Shown here piece by piece: positions 19,641 to 28,288 of a DNA stretch of 64,000 bases. The stretch covers positions 1-64,000 of the forward strand of contig NZ_JADEVT010000001.1 of the NCBI RefSeq assembly GCF_030466625.1, read 5' to 3'. Made by a program: the position numbers and the translations under genes. Within the stretch, counting starts at the first letter, position 1. Each line of letters begins with the position of its first letter. A model generated the notes under the pieces. The model did no database searches and was not told where the DNA came from. It was given only the letters and a program-made list of their open reading frames with translations. The DNA is from Nocardioides sp. ChNu-153 (GTDB lineage: Bacteria > Actinomycetota > Actinomycetes > Propionibacteriales > Nocardioidaceae).

Positions 19641-21827
19641 TCAGCGGCTGCCGAGGCGGTCCCACAGGTAGGTGCGGGTGTCCTGCCAGGGCAGCGCCGG
19701 CGCGATGAGGTTGGTGGCCGAGCTGGTGAGCACCGCGAAGCGGCCGTCGGCCGACAGCGCGACGGGGAACGACGGCCCGTCGCCGCCCGCGCCGTCGCCG
19801 GCCCGCTGGGACAGCAGGGTCACGGCGTAGTCCGCGAGGTCGAGGACGTAGGCGTCGTCGACGGCGCCGTCGGTGCCGGGGTGCTGGTTCGGGGCGGCCG
19901 CTCCCCAGGCGACGTGGCGGCCGTCGGCGGACAGGACCGGGTTGCTGGCCGGACCGTCGCCCGGCGCGCCCCCGGAGCCGGACAGGCGGCGGACGCCGTC
20001 GGCGCCCTGCACCCACAGGTAGACCTGCCAGTGGCCGCCCGCCGGTCCCGCGCCCACGAGGCTCGCGGAGTCGGACACGAACGCGACCCGGGTGCCGTCG
20101 GCGGAGATGGACGGGCTGGTGCTCCAGCCGTCGCCGGCCGTGGCGCGCCGCGAGAGCCGGGAGACGGGGGTGCCGGCGTCGCGGGTCCAGAGGAAGACGT
20201 CCGCGGCGGCGTCGGTGTCGTCGCCCGTCATGCCGTCGTGCGTCGAGGTGAAGGCCACCCGGGAGCCGTCGGCGCTGATGGACGGGTCGGTGCCGTCGGC
20301 CCCCGCGTCGCCGTCGACGGCGACGCTGGCCGTGCGGGCCTCGCCCGTGGTGCGGTCGAGGACGACGACGCCGCGGTTGGTCATCGCGCCCGTCGCGGCG
20401 TCGAGGCCGTGGCGCTCGAACGCGACGTACCGGCCGTCCTGGCTGAGGTCCGCCGCCGTCGAGGCGCCGGCGCCCCCGCCGAGCGGCAGGGTCGTGGCGG
20501 TGCCCGTGGCCCGCTCCCACACGACGACGCGGGGCGTGCCGGGCGACTCGGGCGTCGACCACGAGGTGTAGGCGACCGTGCTGCCGTCGCCGGAGATGGC
20601 GGGCGCGTCGGCGGGCTGGTCGCCAGTGCGGGCGGGCTGGCCCGGCACGTGGGAGACGAGCCGGCGGGCGCCCGTCACGGTGTCGAGCAGCACGACGTCG
20701 AGGCCGCCGTTGAGGTCCTGCGCCGAGATCGGCGCGCCCTCGAGGTGCACGACCCAGCGACCGTCGGCGGAGACGTCGCCGGTACCGCCCCAGCCCTCGG
20801 CCGCGTTCAGGCCGCGCAGCGCGGCGCCGGGCGCGGGCCCGGTGCCCGGGTCGGTGCCGGGATCCGGGGCGGGTGCGGCGACCGCGAGGGGGAGCGTGGC
20901 CGAGGCCGTCGTGCCGTCGTCGGCGGTGAAGGTGACGGCGACGTCGGTGGTGCCCTCGGTCGCCGGGGTGCCGGTGATCCGGCCGTAGGCGGCCTGGAGG
21001 GCCAGGCCTGCGGGCAGCCCGGTCGCCGACCACGAACCCGGGCGGGGCGCGGCGAGGGCGAGCGTGGCGTCGTACGGCGACCCGACCCGGCCCGCCGGCA
21101 GGCTGGTCGTCGCGATGCGCGGCGTCTCGGTGGCGGGCGGCACCGGCGCGGCGGTGACGGGCACGCGCGACGGCGGGCTCATGAGGGTGCGGTGGGCGCT
21201 CGTGGGCGGTACGGCGACGCGCACCGTCGTGGTGGTCGCGCCGGCGGTGCGGTAGAAGCGGAAGAAGCCGGCGCTGGTGACCTGGCCCTGCGCGACGGTC
21301 GTCCAGGTGGTGCCGCGCTCCTCCTGCAGGTGCACGGGGCCGCCGGTCAGCGGCAGGTGGCCGGTGACCGTGTAGACGGCGCCCGCGGCGACCGGCGTCG
21401 GGGTGACGCGGGGGACGCCGGTGGCCGCGACCTCGGCCGACGTGGTCCAGCGGCCGCCGTCGTTGACGACGGCGCGGTAGCGGGTGATGCCGACGCGCGG
21501 CGTCGCGCGGAAGTCGGCGGCGGCGTCACGGCCGAGCACCTGGGAGGTCAGCGAGGTCCAGCGCGCCGTGGGGGAGAGGGTCTCGAGGCCCTGCAGCGTG
21601 ACCTTGGCGCTCGCGCCCACGCTCGCGGTGCGCACCGCGACGGTCACCGGGTTGCCCGAGAGCACGGCGCGCGGCGTGGCGCTCACGGCGACCCGCGGGA
21701 GCTGCGCCGCGTCGCTGGGGACGGTCGCGAGCGTCGTGCCCAGCGCGACCGCGGCCACGAGGGTCAGGGCGGCGCGCCGCCGCCGGGGCGCGGACACGCC
21801 CGGCGTGCCGGGGACAGGGCTGGACAT
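19641..21827 (-). CDS. Secreted Ig-like / PD40 beta-propeller protein
   Basis: A 728-residue exported protein. Residues 15-45 are a signal peptide (RRRRAALTLVAAVALGTTLA). The N-terminal third consists of Ser/Thr/Val-rich beta domains; around residue 245-320 is a putative Ig domain of the He_PIG type (TGLPAGLAL ... ITGTPATEGTTDV). After a Pro/Gly/Asp linker (APDPGTDPGTGPAPG) at least six PD40/TolB-like blades follow, each with a S-A-D-G-R-x-V-A-F/W core (VSADGRWVVHLE, ISGDGSTVAYTS, ISADGSRVAFTS, ISADGTRVAFVS, LSADGRHVAWGA, LSADGRFAVLTS). A binding or structural role outside the cell is likely; no catalytic motif or sortase signal was seen. Confidence 0.85.
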   Translation of the reverse strand: MSSPVPGTPGVSAPRRRRAALTLVAAVALGTTLATVPSDAAQLPRVAVSATPRAVLSGNPVTVAVRTASVGASAKVTLQGLETLSPTARWTSLTSQVLGRDAAADFRATPRVGITRYRAVVNDGGRWTTSAEVAATGVPRVTPTPVAAGAVYTVTGHLPLTGGPVHLQEERGTTWTTVAQGQVTSAGFFRFYRTAGATTTTVRVAVPPTSAHRTLMSPPSRVPVTAAPVPPATETPRIATTSLPAGRVGSPYDATLALAAPRPGSWSATGLPAGLALQAAYGRITGTPATEGTTDVAVTFTADDGTTASATLPLAVAAPAPDPGTDPGTGPAPGAALRGLNAAEGWGGTGDVSADGRWVVHLEGAPISAQDLNGGLDVVLLDTVTGARRLVSHVPGQPARTGDQPADAPAISGDGSTVAYTSWSTPESPGTPRVVVWERATGTATTLPLGGGAGASTAADLSQDGRYVAFERHGLDAATGAMTNRGVVVLDRTTGEARTASVAVDGDAGADGTDPSISADGSRVAFTSTHDGMTGDDTDAAADVFLWTRDAGTPVSRLSRRATAGDGWSTSPSISADGTRVAFVSDSASLVGAGPAGGHWQVYLWVQGADGVRRLSGSGGAPGDGPASNPVLSADGRHVAWGAAAPNQHPGTDGAVDDAYVLDLADYAVTLLSQRAGDGAGGDGPSFPVALSADGRFAVLTSSATNLIAPALPWQDTRTYLWDRLGSR

Positions 21828-21917
21828 GGGTCACCTCCGAGCAGGGCGGACTCCCGCCGGAGGGTCGATCGGCGCGGGGCTTGGGGACCTGAGGGGTTTG
21901 GGGAGGTGGGTGGCGGG

Positions 21918-21990
21918 GTGGCGGGTTCCCCGGTGCACCGGGGAACCCGCCACTTCCGGTGCCAAGCTTTCGCCCGGAAGTGGCGGGTTC
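21918..21990. repeat. Two overlapping, mutually exclusive palindromes
   Basis: A perfect 36-bp palindrome spans 21918-21953 (arms GTGGCGGGTTCCCCGG meeting at TGCA). Its right arm is also the left arm of a second inverted repeat: GAACCCGCCACTTCCGG (21943-21959) faces CCGGAAGTGGCGGGTTC (21974-21990) across a 14-nt loop. Both cannot form at once. The element lies between the leftward yajQ gene and the secreted propeller gene. Confidence 0.85.
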
Positions 21991-22033
21991 GGTCCCGACC
22001 TCGGCCCAGGGCGCTCGGGACCGGCCGCCGAGC

Positions 22034-22525
22034 TCAGCGGTAGTTCGTGAACTGCACCGCGAACTCGTAGTCCTGCTCCTTGACCAGCGCCTGCACGGCC
22101 TGGAGGTCGTCGCGCTTCTTCGACGACACACGCAGCTCGTCGCCCTGGATCTGCGCCTTGACGCCCTTCGGGCCCTCGTCGCGGATCAGCTTCGAGATCT
22201 TCTTCGCGTCCTCGGAGCTGATGCCCTCCTTCAGCGTGATGCCGATCTTGGAGGTCTGGCCCGACTGGCGCGGCTCGGAGGCGTCGAGCACCTTCAGCGA
22301 CACGTTGCGCTTGATCAGCTTGCCCTTGAAGACGTCGAGCACGGCGGTCGCGCGGTCGTCGGCGGACGCGGTGATCTCGATGACCTCGTCGCCCTTCCAC
22401 TCGATGGCGGCGCCGGTGCCCTTGAAGTCGTACCGCGTCGCGATCTCCTTCGCGGTCTGGCCGAGCGCGTTGTCGACCTCCTGGCGGTCGAGCTTGCTGA
22501 CGATGTCGAACGACGAGTCGGCCAT
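22034..22525 (-). CDS. yajQ: YajQ family nucleotide-binding protein
   Basis: A 163-residue protein of the YajQ (DUF520) family, which binds nucleotides; the Xanthomonas homologue binds cyclic di-GMP. Family features seen are the N-terminal [20 protein letters not shown], the [13 protein letters not shown] segment and the [20 protein letters not shown] stretch. Typical full length. ATG preceded by AGGAG at ideal spacing. Single gene, directly upstream (on the opposite side) of the tRNA-Tyr gene. Confidence 0.96.
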   Translation of the reverse strand: MADSSFDIVSKLDRQEVDNALGQTAKEIATRYDFKGTGAAIEWKGDEVIEITASADDRATAVLDVFKGKLIKRNVSLKVLDASEPRQSGQTSKIGITLKEGISSEDAKKISKLIRDEGPKGVKAQIQGDELRVSSKKRDDLQAVQALVKEQDYEFAVQFTNYR

Positions 22526-22650
22526 GGTTCTCCTGCTCCTGGGGTGGTGCGGTCGGTACGGCGCGCGCTCGCGGCGGTTTCCACGCTCGCGAGGGCGTGC
22601 GCTATTGTTTCGTGCTGTTGTCGCCCGGCCAAGTCGGGAGGCACGAGCAC

Positions 22651-22732
22651 GGCGGGTTGCCCGAGCGGCCAATGGGAGCGGACTGTAAATCCGTCGGCGT
22701 AGCCTTCGAAGGTTCGAATCCTTCACCCGCCA
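22651..22732 (+). tRNA. tRNA-Tyr (anticodon GTA)
   Basis: A complete class II tRNA of 82 nt. The acceptor stem pairs GGCGGGT (22651-22657) with ACCCGCC (22725-22731), with A as discriminator. The anticodon loop CTGTAAA carries GTA at 22685-22687; the long variable arm and GTTCGAATC T-loop are clear. The 3' CCA is not encoded, as in many actinobacterial tRNAs. Confidence 0.97.
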
Positions 22733-22744
22733 CGCGTGCGAGGG

Positions 22745-22782
22745 ACGGCCCCCGGCCTGCAGAGATGCGGATCGGGGGCCGT
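22745..22782 (+). terminator. Hairpin terminator after tRNA-Tyr
   Basis: ACGGCCCCCG (22745-22754) pairs with CGGGGGCCGT (22773-22782) as a 10-bp stem, directly followed by TCTG. It lies between the tRNA and a convergent oxidoreductase gene and can serve both directions. Confidence 0.8.
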
Positions 22783-22803
22783 TCTGCGTCCCGGGCGGAG
22801 GGC

Positions 22804-23781
22804 TCAGCCCGGGAAGGTCACGCCCAGCTGGCGGCGCAGGTCGTCCATCTGCGCCATCAGCGTCAGCGTCTGCGCGTGCGGCACGAGCGGGCTCTCGAGC
22901 AGCCCCGCCGCGAGGCAGCGACCGACCTCGACGATCTCGTTGCCGTAGCCCGCGCCGATCACCGGCTCCTCGCCCTCGATCGTCACCGGGTCGCCGTCGA
23001 TCGGGTGGAAGACCGCACGGGCCGGGTGGTGGAACGGCGGCTCGAGCTCGACGAGGCCGCGGTCGGTGGCGATGCGGCCCGAGCGCCCCGACCACGACGT
23101 CATGGAGGCGGTCATCGTCGCGAGCGCGCCGCCGGGGTAGCGCCCCGTGACCGCGCAGTCGAGGTCGATCCCGCGGTCCGACAGGGCGGCGACGCCGGTC
23201 AGCTCCTCGGCCTCGCCCAGCGCGAGGTGGGCCAGGGTCAGTGGGTAGATCCCCATGTCGAGCAGCGCGCTCGCACCCAGCGCCGGGTCGAGCATCCGGT
23301 CGTCGGGGTCGGCGTCGACGACGAAGCCGAGCTCCGCGTGCAGGTGACGGGGGGTGCCGAGCTCCCCGGCGCGCAGCCGGCGCGCCACCTCCCGGACCAC
23401 GGGGTGGGTCGCCATCCACATGGCCTCCATGAAGAAGAGGCCGCGCTCCGTCGCGAGGGCGATCATCTCCTCGGCGTCGGCCCGGGCGAGCGCGACCGGC
23501 TTCTCGCAGAGCACGTGCTTGCCGGCCTCGAGGGCGAGCCGCACGTGCGCGAGGTGCAACGCGTGGGGGGACGCGACGTACACGACCTCCACCTCCTCGT
23601 CGGCGACGAGGGCCTCGTACGACGCGTGCGCCCGCGGGACGTCGAACTCCGTCGCGAAGGCGGTGGCGCTCCCGGCGCTGCGCGAGCCGACGGCGACCAC
23701 CCGTGCGTCCGGGACGAGGGCCAGGTCGCGCGCGAAGCTCCGCGCGATCTTGCCGGTGGCGAGGATCCCCCAGTTGACCAT
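22804..23781 (-). CDS. Gfo/Idh/MocA family oxidoreductase
   Basis: A 325-residue NAD(P)-dependent dehydrogenase, family members of which act on sugars, inositols or their derivatives. The N-terminal Rossmann motif reads [16 protein letters not shown], the conserved EKP signature is in [14 protein letters not shown] near residue 93, and the C-terminal beta-sheet domain is complete. A dihydrodiol dehydrogenase-like protein is the closest fit in overall pattern ([13 protein letters not shown]). The substrate cannot be named. ATG start; transcribed alone toward the tRNA. Confidence 0.88.
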   Translation of the reverse strand: MVNWGILATGKIARSFARDLALVPDARVVAVGSRSAGSATAFATEFDVPRAHASYEALVADEEVEVVYVASPHALHLAHVRLALEAGKHVLCEKPVALARADAEEMIALATERGLFFMEAMWMATHPVVREVARRLRAGELGTPRHLHAELGFVVDADPDDRMLDPALGASALLDMGIYPLTLAHLALGEAEELTGVAALSDRGIDLDCAVTGRYPGGALATMTASMTSWSGRSGRIATDRGLVELEPPFHHPARAVFHPIDGDPVTIEGEEPVIGAGYGNEIVEVGRCLAAGLLESPLVPHAQTLTLMAQMDDLRRQLGVTFPG

Positions 23782-23843
23782 GCGGCCGAGCGTAGCGGCG
23801 GGGCCGTGCGGGGTGGCACGGGAGGCCCCAGGGCGTCCTGCTC

Positions 23844-24152
23844 GTGGACTGGAGCCGGGTCACCGGGGGCGTCGAGGAGCGCTTCCGCGTGTACCGCACG
23901 CGCACCGGCCGCTTCGCGCTGCACGTCGCCCGCCCCAAGGGGTTCGTCCACACCGCGGGCAAGGCCGGTGAGCTGACCGGCTGGCGCAAGCACTTCGCCT
24001 CCGAGCAGCAGTGGGGCGAGACCGCCGCCTCCGCCGTCCTCGAGGTCTTCGAGACCGCCGAGGAGCTGCAGGCGGCACTACCGGCCGAGCTGGCCGACCT
24101 GGTGGGGGCCCTGGCCACCGCCGAACCCGAGGTCGAGGACCTCGACATCTGA
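23844..24152 (+). CDS. EXLDI-type protein, N-terminal part missing
   Basis: The 102-residue product matches, from memory, the C-terminal half of the actinobacterial EXLDI family: [20 protein letters not shown], a tryptophan-bearing middle, and the family-defining end VEDLDI. Full members are about 160 residues and begin with a ribbon-helix-helix-like region that is absent here. Translating upstream of the GTG in frame gives QGVLLVDWS, which also resembles the family, but a stop at 23793 and the divergent gene at 23781 leave no room for the rest. It is therefore probably a truncated remnant or an unusual short form. Confidence 0.6.
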   Translation: MDWSRVTGGVEERFRVYRTRTGRFALHVARPKGFVHTAGKAGELTGWRKHFASEQQWGETAASAVLEVFETAEELQAALPAELADLVGALATAEPEVEDLDI

Positions 24153-24202
24153 CGCGCCCCGACGTCGCCGGGGCGTTCCCGGCGACGCTTCGAGGAGCGC
24201 AC

Positions 24203-24979
24203 ATGTCCACCAGTCCCGTCCCGGCGATCGAGGTCACCGGGCTCCGCAAGACCTACCGCGACCGCGCCGTGCTGCACGGTCTCGACCTCACCGTGCCCGC
24301 GGGCACCGTGACCGCACTGCTGGGGCCCAACGGCGCCGGCAAGACCACGACCGTCTCGATCCTGTCGACGCTGCTGCCCGCCGACGGCGGCACCGCCCGC
24401 GTGCTCGGCCACGACGTGGCCCGCGACCCGCAGGCCGTGCGCCGCGTCATCGGCGTGACGGGCCAGCTGTCCGCCGTCGACCCGCTGCTGACGGTGACCG
24501 AGAACCTGCGGCTCGTCGCCGACCTGTTCCACCTGCCCCGGGCCCACGCACGGCGTCCTACGACGGAGCTCACCGACCGCTTCGGGCTCGGCGACGCCGC
24601 GCGCCAGCCGGCCCAGCGGCTGTCGGGCGGCATGCGCCGCAAGCTCGACCTCGCGATGACCCTCGTCGGCGACCCGCAGGTCGTGTTCCTCGACGAGCCC
24701 ACCACCGGGCTGGACCCCCGCGCCCGCCGCGACCTGTGGGACCAGGTGCGCGCGCTGGTGGCCTCGGGCGTGACCGTCCTGCTCACCACGCAGTACCTCG
24801 ACGAGGCCGACCAGCTCGCCGACCGCGTCGCGGTGCTGCACGAGGGGCGGCTCGTCGCCCACGACACCCCGGCCGGGCTCAAGGACGCCCACGCGGCCGG
24901 CTCGCTCGACGACGTCTTCCTCGCCCTCACCGCCCCGGCCGCCCCGGGGACCGACACCGCCCCGGAGGCCCGCTCATGA
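24203..24979 (+). CDS. ABC transporter ATP-binding protein (DrrA-like)
   Basis: A 258-residue ATPase of the ABC-2 exporter class (DrrA type). Walker [11 protein letters not shown] from 41, signature [15 protein letters not shown] from 140 and Walker [12 protein letters not shown] from 161 are intact; the [16 protein letters not shown]-loop and the C-terminal DDVFLALT segment are typical of daunorubicin-resistance ATPases. ATG with GAGGAGCG ribosome site. The next gene, overlapping by four bases, is its membrane partner, so this is a two-gene drug, antibiotic or lipid exporter. Confidence 0.92.
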   Translation: MSTSPVPAIEVTGLRKTYRDRAVLHGLDLTVPAGTVTALLGPNGAGKTTTVSILSTLLPADGGTARVLGHDVARDPQAVRRVIGVTGQLSAVDPLLTVTENLRLVADLFHLPRAHARRPTTELTDRFGLGDAARQPAQRLSGGMRRKLDLAMTLVGDPQVVFLDEPTTGLDPRARRDLWDQVRALVASGVTVLLTTQYLDEADQLADRVAVLHEGRLVAHDTPAGLKDAHAAGSLDDVFLALTAPAAPGTDTAPEARS

Positions 24980-25824
24980 CCACCGCCACGCCCGCCGTCC
25001 TCCCCGCTCGTCCCCACGAGCGTCTCGCGTGGCTGCTCGCCGGGCGCGACCTCGTCACCATGACGCGGCGCAGCCTGCTGCGGATGGTCCGCTACCCGTC
25101 GTTGACGGTGCTGATCGTCGCGATGCCCGTCGTGCTGCTGCTCGTCTTCGTCTACGTCTTCGGCGGGGCCGTCGGCGCCGGGGTGGTGCCCGGCGCGGTG
25201 CCGGGGGCCTCGGGTCGGGAGGCCTACCTCGACTACATCACCCCCGGCATCCTCGCGATGACCGGCGCCAGCATCGCCCAGTCGACCTCGATCAGCGTCG
25301 CGATGGACATGTCGGACGGTGTCGTCACGCGGCTGCGGACCATGCCGGTCGCGCCCCTGGCGGTGTTAGGCGGCCACGTCGTCGCCGCGGTCGTGCAGAC
25401 GCTGATGGCGATCGCCGCGGTGCTCGGCGTCGCCGTGCTGCTGGGCTTCCGCCCGGACGCCGGGCCGGCCCACTGGCTGCTGCTCCTCGGCTTCGTCGCC
25501 CTGGTCGCGCTGATGCTCACGTGGCTGAGCGCGGCGATGGGCGCCGCGGCGCCGTCGGTCGAGTCGGCGTCGAACACGCCGATGCTGCTCCTGCTCCTGC
25601 CGTTCCTCAGCAGCGGCTTCGTGCCCGTCGAGACCATGCCGGGCCCGGTGCGGTTCTTCGCCGAGCACCAGCCGTTCACGCCGATCATCGAGACCCTCCG
25701 CGGCCTGCTGGCCGGGCAGGCCGTCGACGCCACGACGGCCGGCGCCGCGGTCGCCTGGTGCGTCGGGCTCGGGGCGCTCGGGTGGCTGTGGGCGCGCGCG
25801 GCCTACCGCCGTCCCCGCGTCTGA
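24976..25824 (+). CDS. ABC-2 type permease (DrrB-like)
   Basis: A 282-residue membrane protein with six helices. The ABC-2 signature lies near the C-terminal third: LPFLSSGFVPVETMPGPVRF and HQPFTPIIETLRGLL, as in DrrB and nodulation-type exporters. The first 30 residues are cytoplasmic and contain the amphipathic elbow helix. Start ATG overlaps the ATPase stop. Works with the preceding ATPase; substrate unknown. No adjacent regulator in the same orientation. Confidence 0.9.
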   Translation: MTTATPAVLPARPHERLAWLLAGRDLVTMTRRSLLRMVRYPSLTVLIVAMPVVLLLVFVYVFGGAVGAGVVPGAVPGASGREAYLDYITPGILAMTGASIAQSTSISVAMDMSDGVVTRLRTMPVAPLAVLGGHVVAAVVQTLMAIAAVLGVAVLLGFRPDAGPAHWLLLLGFVALVALMLTWLSAAMGAAAPSVESASNTPMLLLLLPFLSSGFVPVETMPGPVRFFAEHQPFTPIIETLRGLLAGQAVDATTAGAAVAWCVGLGALGWLWARAAYRRPRV

Positions 25825-25902
25825 CGTTCCCGCCCGGGGCGGCCGGCGCGCGTGCCACGATGGGCGCCGCCGGTCGCCCCGACCGGCGAGCGAGGGGGGC
25901 GG

Positions 25903-26502
25903 GTGACAGCGACGACGACGGCCCCGGCGGTGGCGACGGGACGCGGTGACCTGACGCGGGTGCTGCAGGTGGGCTACCTGTACGTCGCGCTCGCCGCGGT
26001 CGGGCACGCGGTCTGCGTGCTGGTGCACCGCGCCGAGGTCGAGGAGCTCGTCGCCGCCCTCGAGGGCGGGTCCGGTTGGATCGCCTGGGTGGCGACGCCG
26101 GTCCTCCCGCTCGCGTCGCGCCTGGCGCTCGCGGCCGCCGCCGTGGTCGTGGTGGCCACGGTCCTGGCGGTGCGCGCGCTGCCCGTGCCCGTCGTCCTGA
26201 CGAGCGCGGCGCTGCTCGTGCCGCTGCTCGGTGTCGTGCCGCCCGGACCATGGCCTCCCGGGCAGTGGGAGGGGACGAGCGCGGCCACCGCCGACGACTG
26301 GTCGCCGTACGTCGCTCCGCTGGCCGCCGACGCCGTCGCCGTGGGCGTGGCGCTGCTCCTGGCCGCGGTCGTCACGGTGCGGCGACGCACCGGGGAGCGT
26401 GGCACGACCCGTACGACGCTGCTCACCGTCGCGGCACTGGCGGCGATCACGGCGGTGCCGGTCGGCATGACGTTCCTCGAACCGCTCCGGTGGCTGCCCT
26501 GA
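25903..26502 (+). CDS. Hypothetical four-helix membrane protein
   Basis: I do not recognise the family. The 199-residue product has four hydrophobic helices, at about residues 25-45, 70-95, 100-118 and 145-165, plus a C-terminal one; loops contain a Trp/Pro-rich stretch (PPGPWPPGQWEG). GTG start at 25903 with a GAGGGGGG ribosome site; an upstream in-frame start at 25852 is possible but poorly supported. Lies 78 bp after the ABC exporter and could share its transcript. Confidence 0.7.
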   Translation: MTATTTAPAVATGRGDLTRVLQVGYLYVALAAVGHAVCVLVHRAEVEELVAALEGGSGWIAWVATPVLPLASRLALAAAAVVVVATVLAVRALPVPVVLTSAALLVPLLGVVPPGPWPPGQWEGTSAATADDWSPYVAPLAADAVAVGVALLLAAVVTVRRRTGERGTTRTTLLTVAALAAITAVPVGMTFLEPLRWLP

Positions 26503-26567
26503 CGGGTGCCGCTCGATCGGCGGCGCGTCAGGTTTGCCGGCGTCGCGCCGGCGTCATCCTCGCCGGC

Positions 26568-27011
26568 ATGGCCGACGACTTCGACGTCACGTACCGCCCC
26601 GACGAGTCCGCGCGCAGCCGGGCGGTCGCCGTGCTCGTCGCCGTCCTGGGGCTGGTGGCGCTCGTGCTCGCCCTGGTGCGTCTCGTCGACGGCGCGGAGG
26701 TCGACGGCCCCGACGCCGTCAGCACGGAGACGTTCACCGTCGCCTGCGCGTCCGTGCTGGCCGGCCCCGCGGAGCCGGCCGACGACGAGACCGACGACGG
26801 GCCGGACGGTGGCGGACGGCTCGGCGAGGACGGTGAGCCGGTGGTCGAGGACGACCCCGGCCTGGGCGGCGCCGACGGCGTCGGCCCGGCCCGCGACGCG
26901 TGCGACCGGGCGCGGACGCAGCGCCTGGGCCAGGCGGGCGTGCTCGCCGTCGCGGGCCTGCTCGCCCTCGCCGGCGCGGGCGTCCTGCGGGCGCGCGCCG
27001 ACGCGGACTGA
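26568..27011 (+). CDS. Hypothetical protein with two membrane helices
   Basis: A 147-residue product of no recognised family. One helix lies at about residues 19-40 (AVAVLVAVLGLVALVLALVR) and one near 122-140, with an intervening acidic, Asp/Gly-rich extracytoplasmic loop containing two cysteines (VACASV and RDACDRA) that might form a disulfide. ATG start at 26568. Convergent with the pyruvoyl decarboxylase gene 51 bp downstream. Confidence 0.65.
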   Translation: MADDFDVTYRPDESARSRAVAVLVAVLGLVALVLALVRLVDGAEVDGPDAVSTETFTVACASVLAGPAEPADDETDDGPDGGGRLGEDGEPVVEDDPGLGGADGVGPARDACDRARTQRLGQAGVLAVAGLLALAGAGVLRARADAD

Positions 27012-27062
27012 GCCACGGCGGGCCTGCGGCGGTGACGGGGAGCGGTCTGCGCCGCGTGCTCC

Positions 27063-28103
27063 TCAGGCGCAGCGGGCGATGACCGTGCCCGTGCGCCGGG
27101 GCTCCTCGCCGGTGTCGACGTCCAGGTCGACACCGGACTGGAACAGCAGGATCAGGTCGGAGCCGCCGAACTGGAAGAACCCGAACTCCTCGCCCTTGGT
27201 GACGAGGCGGCCCTCCGTGGTGGTGAGGTTGACCAACGCCACGTGCGACATGCCCACGGGCACGATCGCCACCAGGCCGACGTCGCCGTCGGGGGAGTCG
27301 GCGGTGTCGAGCACGACGACCCCGCGGGTCTGGCTGAACTCGTAGCCCGTCTCGGCGTCGTCGAGAGACAGCAGCTCGCCGTCGGTCAGCTCGACCTGCG
27401 CGTAGACCCGGCCGGGCACGACGTACGACTCGAGCACCCGCCCCGACACGGGGAGGTGGTAGCGGTGGTAGGCCGGGGGCGGCAGCACGTAGTGCACGAA
27501 CGTCCCGCCCGCGAAGGCGTCGGCGTACGCGCTGCCCTCCAGCAGCTGGCGCAGGTTGCCGTAGGTGTGGGTCTGCTTGACCCGGGTCGCCGGGATCGCG
27601 GAGTCGTCGCCGACCGCGTAGGTGGCCACGTAGCTGCAGTCGCCGGGGCAGGTGACGACGCGGTTGTCGCCCGGACCGGCGAGCGGGCGCAGGCCGGGGT
27701 TGAGCTCGCGCGCGAAGAACTGGTTGAACGTCAGCCAGCCGCTGGGGGAGTTGGGCCGGCCGTCGGGCATGAGGGAGTCCTCGACGGCGTACTCCTCACC
27801 GTTCTCGCGGAAGGAGCCGAGAACCTCGTCGGAGAACGACTCGGGGGTGTCGAGGAACGCGCCCCACTCCCGGGCGAAGCGCGTCATCCAGTCGCGGAAC
27901 GCCGCGTGGCTGCCGCCGACGGTGTCGCTGTCGTCGTCGTCCGCCGGCTGGTCGAGGAGCCAGTAGAAGTGCGCGAGCCGGTGCGCGACCTCCTTGGAGT
28001 ACTGCTCGTGGGGGGCTCCCACCGCCCAGACGGGGTCGCCGCCGTGCCGGGGGATCCAGCGCACGAACCCGCGCAGGTAGGCGTCGTACGACGCGAGGTC
28101 CAC
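27063..28103 (-). CDS. Phosphatidylserine decarboxylase-like pyruvoyl enzyme (PsiD-type architecture)
   Basis: A 346-residue protein with an N-terminal PSDC-like region (FAREWGAFLDTPES, TFNQFFARELNPGLRPLA) and the PSD core. The self-cleavage motif is GGS at 313-315 in KGEEFGFFQFGGSD, where the Ser becomes the pyruvoyl group; classical PSDs have LGST or GGST at this point. FVHYVLPPPAYHRYHLPVSG carries the family histidines. This architecture, with no membrane helix, is that of soluble PSD-related decarboxylases including the tryptophan decarboxylase PsiD. Substrate, phospholipid or amino acid, cannot be decided. GTG start, three bases after the small upstream gene. Confidence 0.85.
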   Translation of the reverse strand: MDLASYDAYLRGFVRWIPRHGGDPVWAVGAPHEQYSKEVAHRLAHFYWLLDQPADDDDSDTVGGSHAAFRDWMTRFAREWGAFLDTPESFSDEVLGSFRENGEEYAVEDSLMPDGRPNSPSGWLTFNQFFARELNPGLRPLAGPGDNRVVTCPGDCSYVATYAVGDDSAIPATRVKQTHTYGNLRQLLEGSAYADAFAGGTFVHYVLPPPAYHRYHLPVSGRVLESYVVPGRVYAQVELTDGELLSLDDAETGYEFSQTRGVVVLDTADSPDGDVGLVAIVPVGMSHVALVNLTTTEGRLVTKGEEFGFFQFGGSDLILLFQSGVDLDVDTGEEPRRTGTVIARCA

Positions 28104-28106
28104 CGG

Positions 28107-28256
28107 TTAGTCGAGCGCGGCGAACAGGTCCGGCCGCAGGCCCTCCTCACCGCGCTCGCGGGCTCGGGCGAGCGAGGCCAGCAGGCGCTCGGTGAGCGCC
28201 TCGTCCTCGGCGAGCAGGGCGCGCAGGGCGTCGACGACGTCGTCGGGGTGGGGCAC
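28107..28256 (-). CDS. Possible 49-residue protein upstream of the decarboxylase
   Basis: A short frame with GTG start ending three bases before the decarboxylase start. The product is mostly a charged amphipathic helix (DDVVDALRALLAEDEALTER, then LLASLARARERGEEGL). Codon use has the strong G/C third-position bias of real genes here. Directly upstream is a perfect palindrome ACCGATCGGT (28258-28267). No family recognised; tight coupling to the decarboxylase suggests an accessory or leader peptide. Confidence 0.5.
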   Translation of the reverse strand: MPHPDDVVDALRALLAEDEALTERLLASLARARERGEEGLRPDLFAALD

Positions 28257-28288
28257 GACCGATCGGTACCCAGCTGCGGGGCGTCCGC

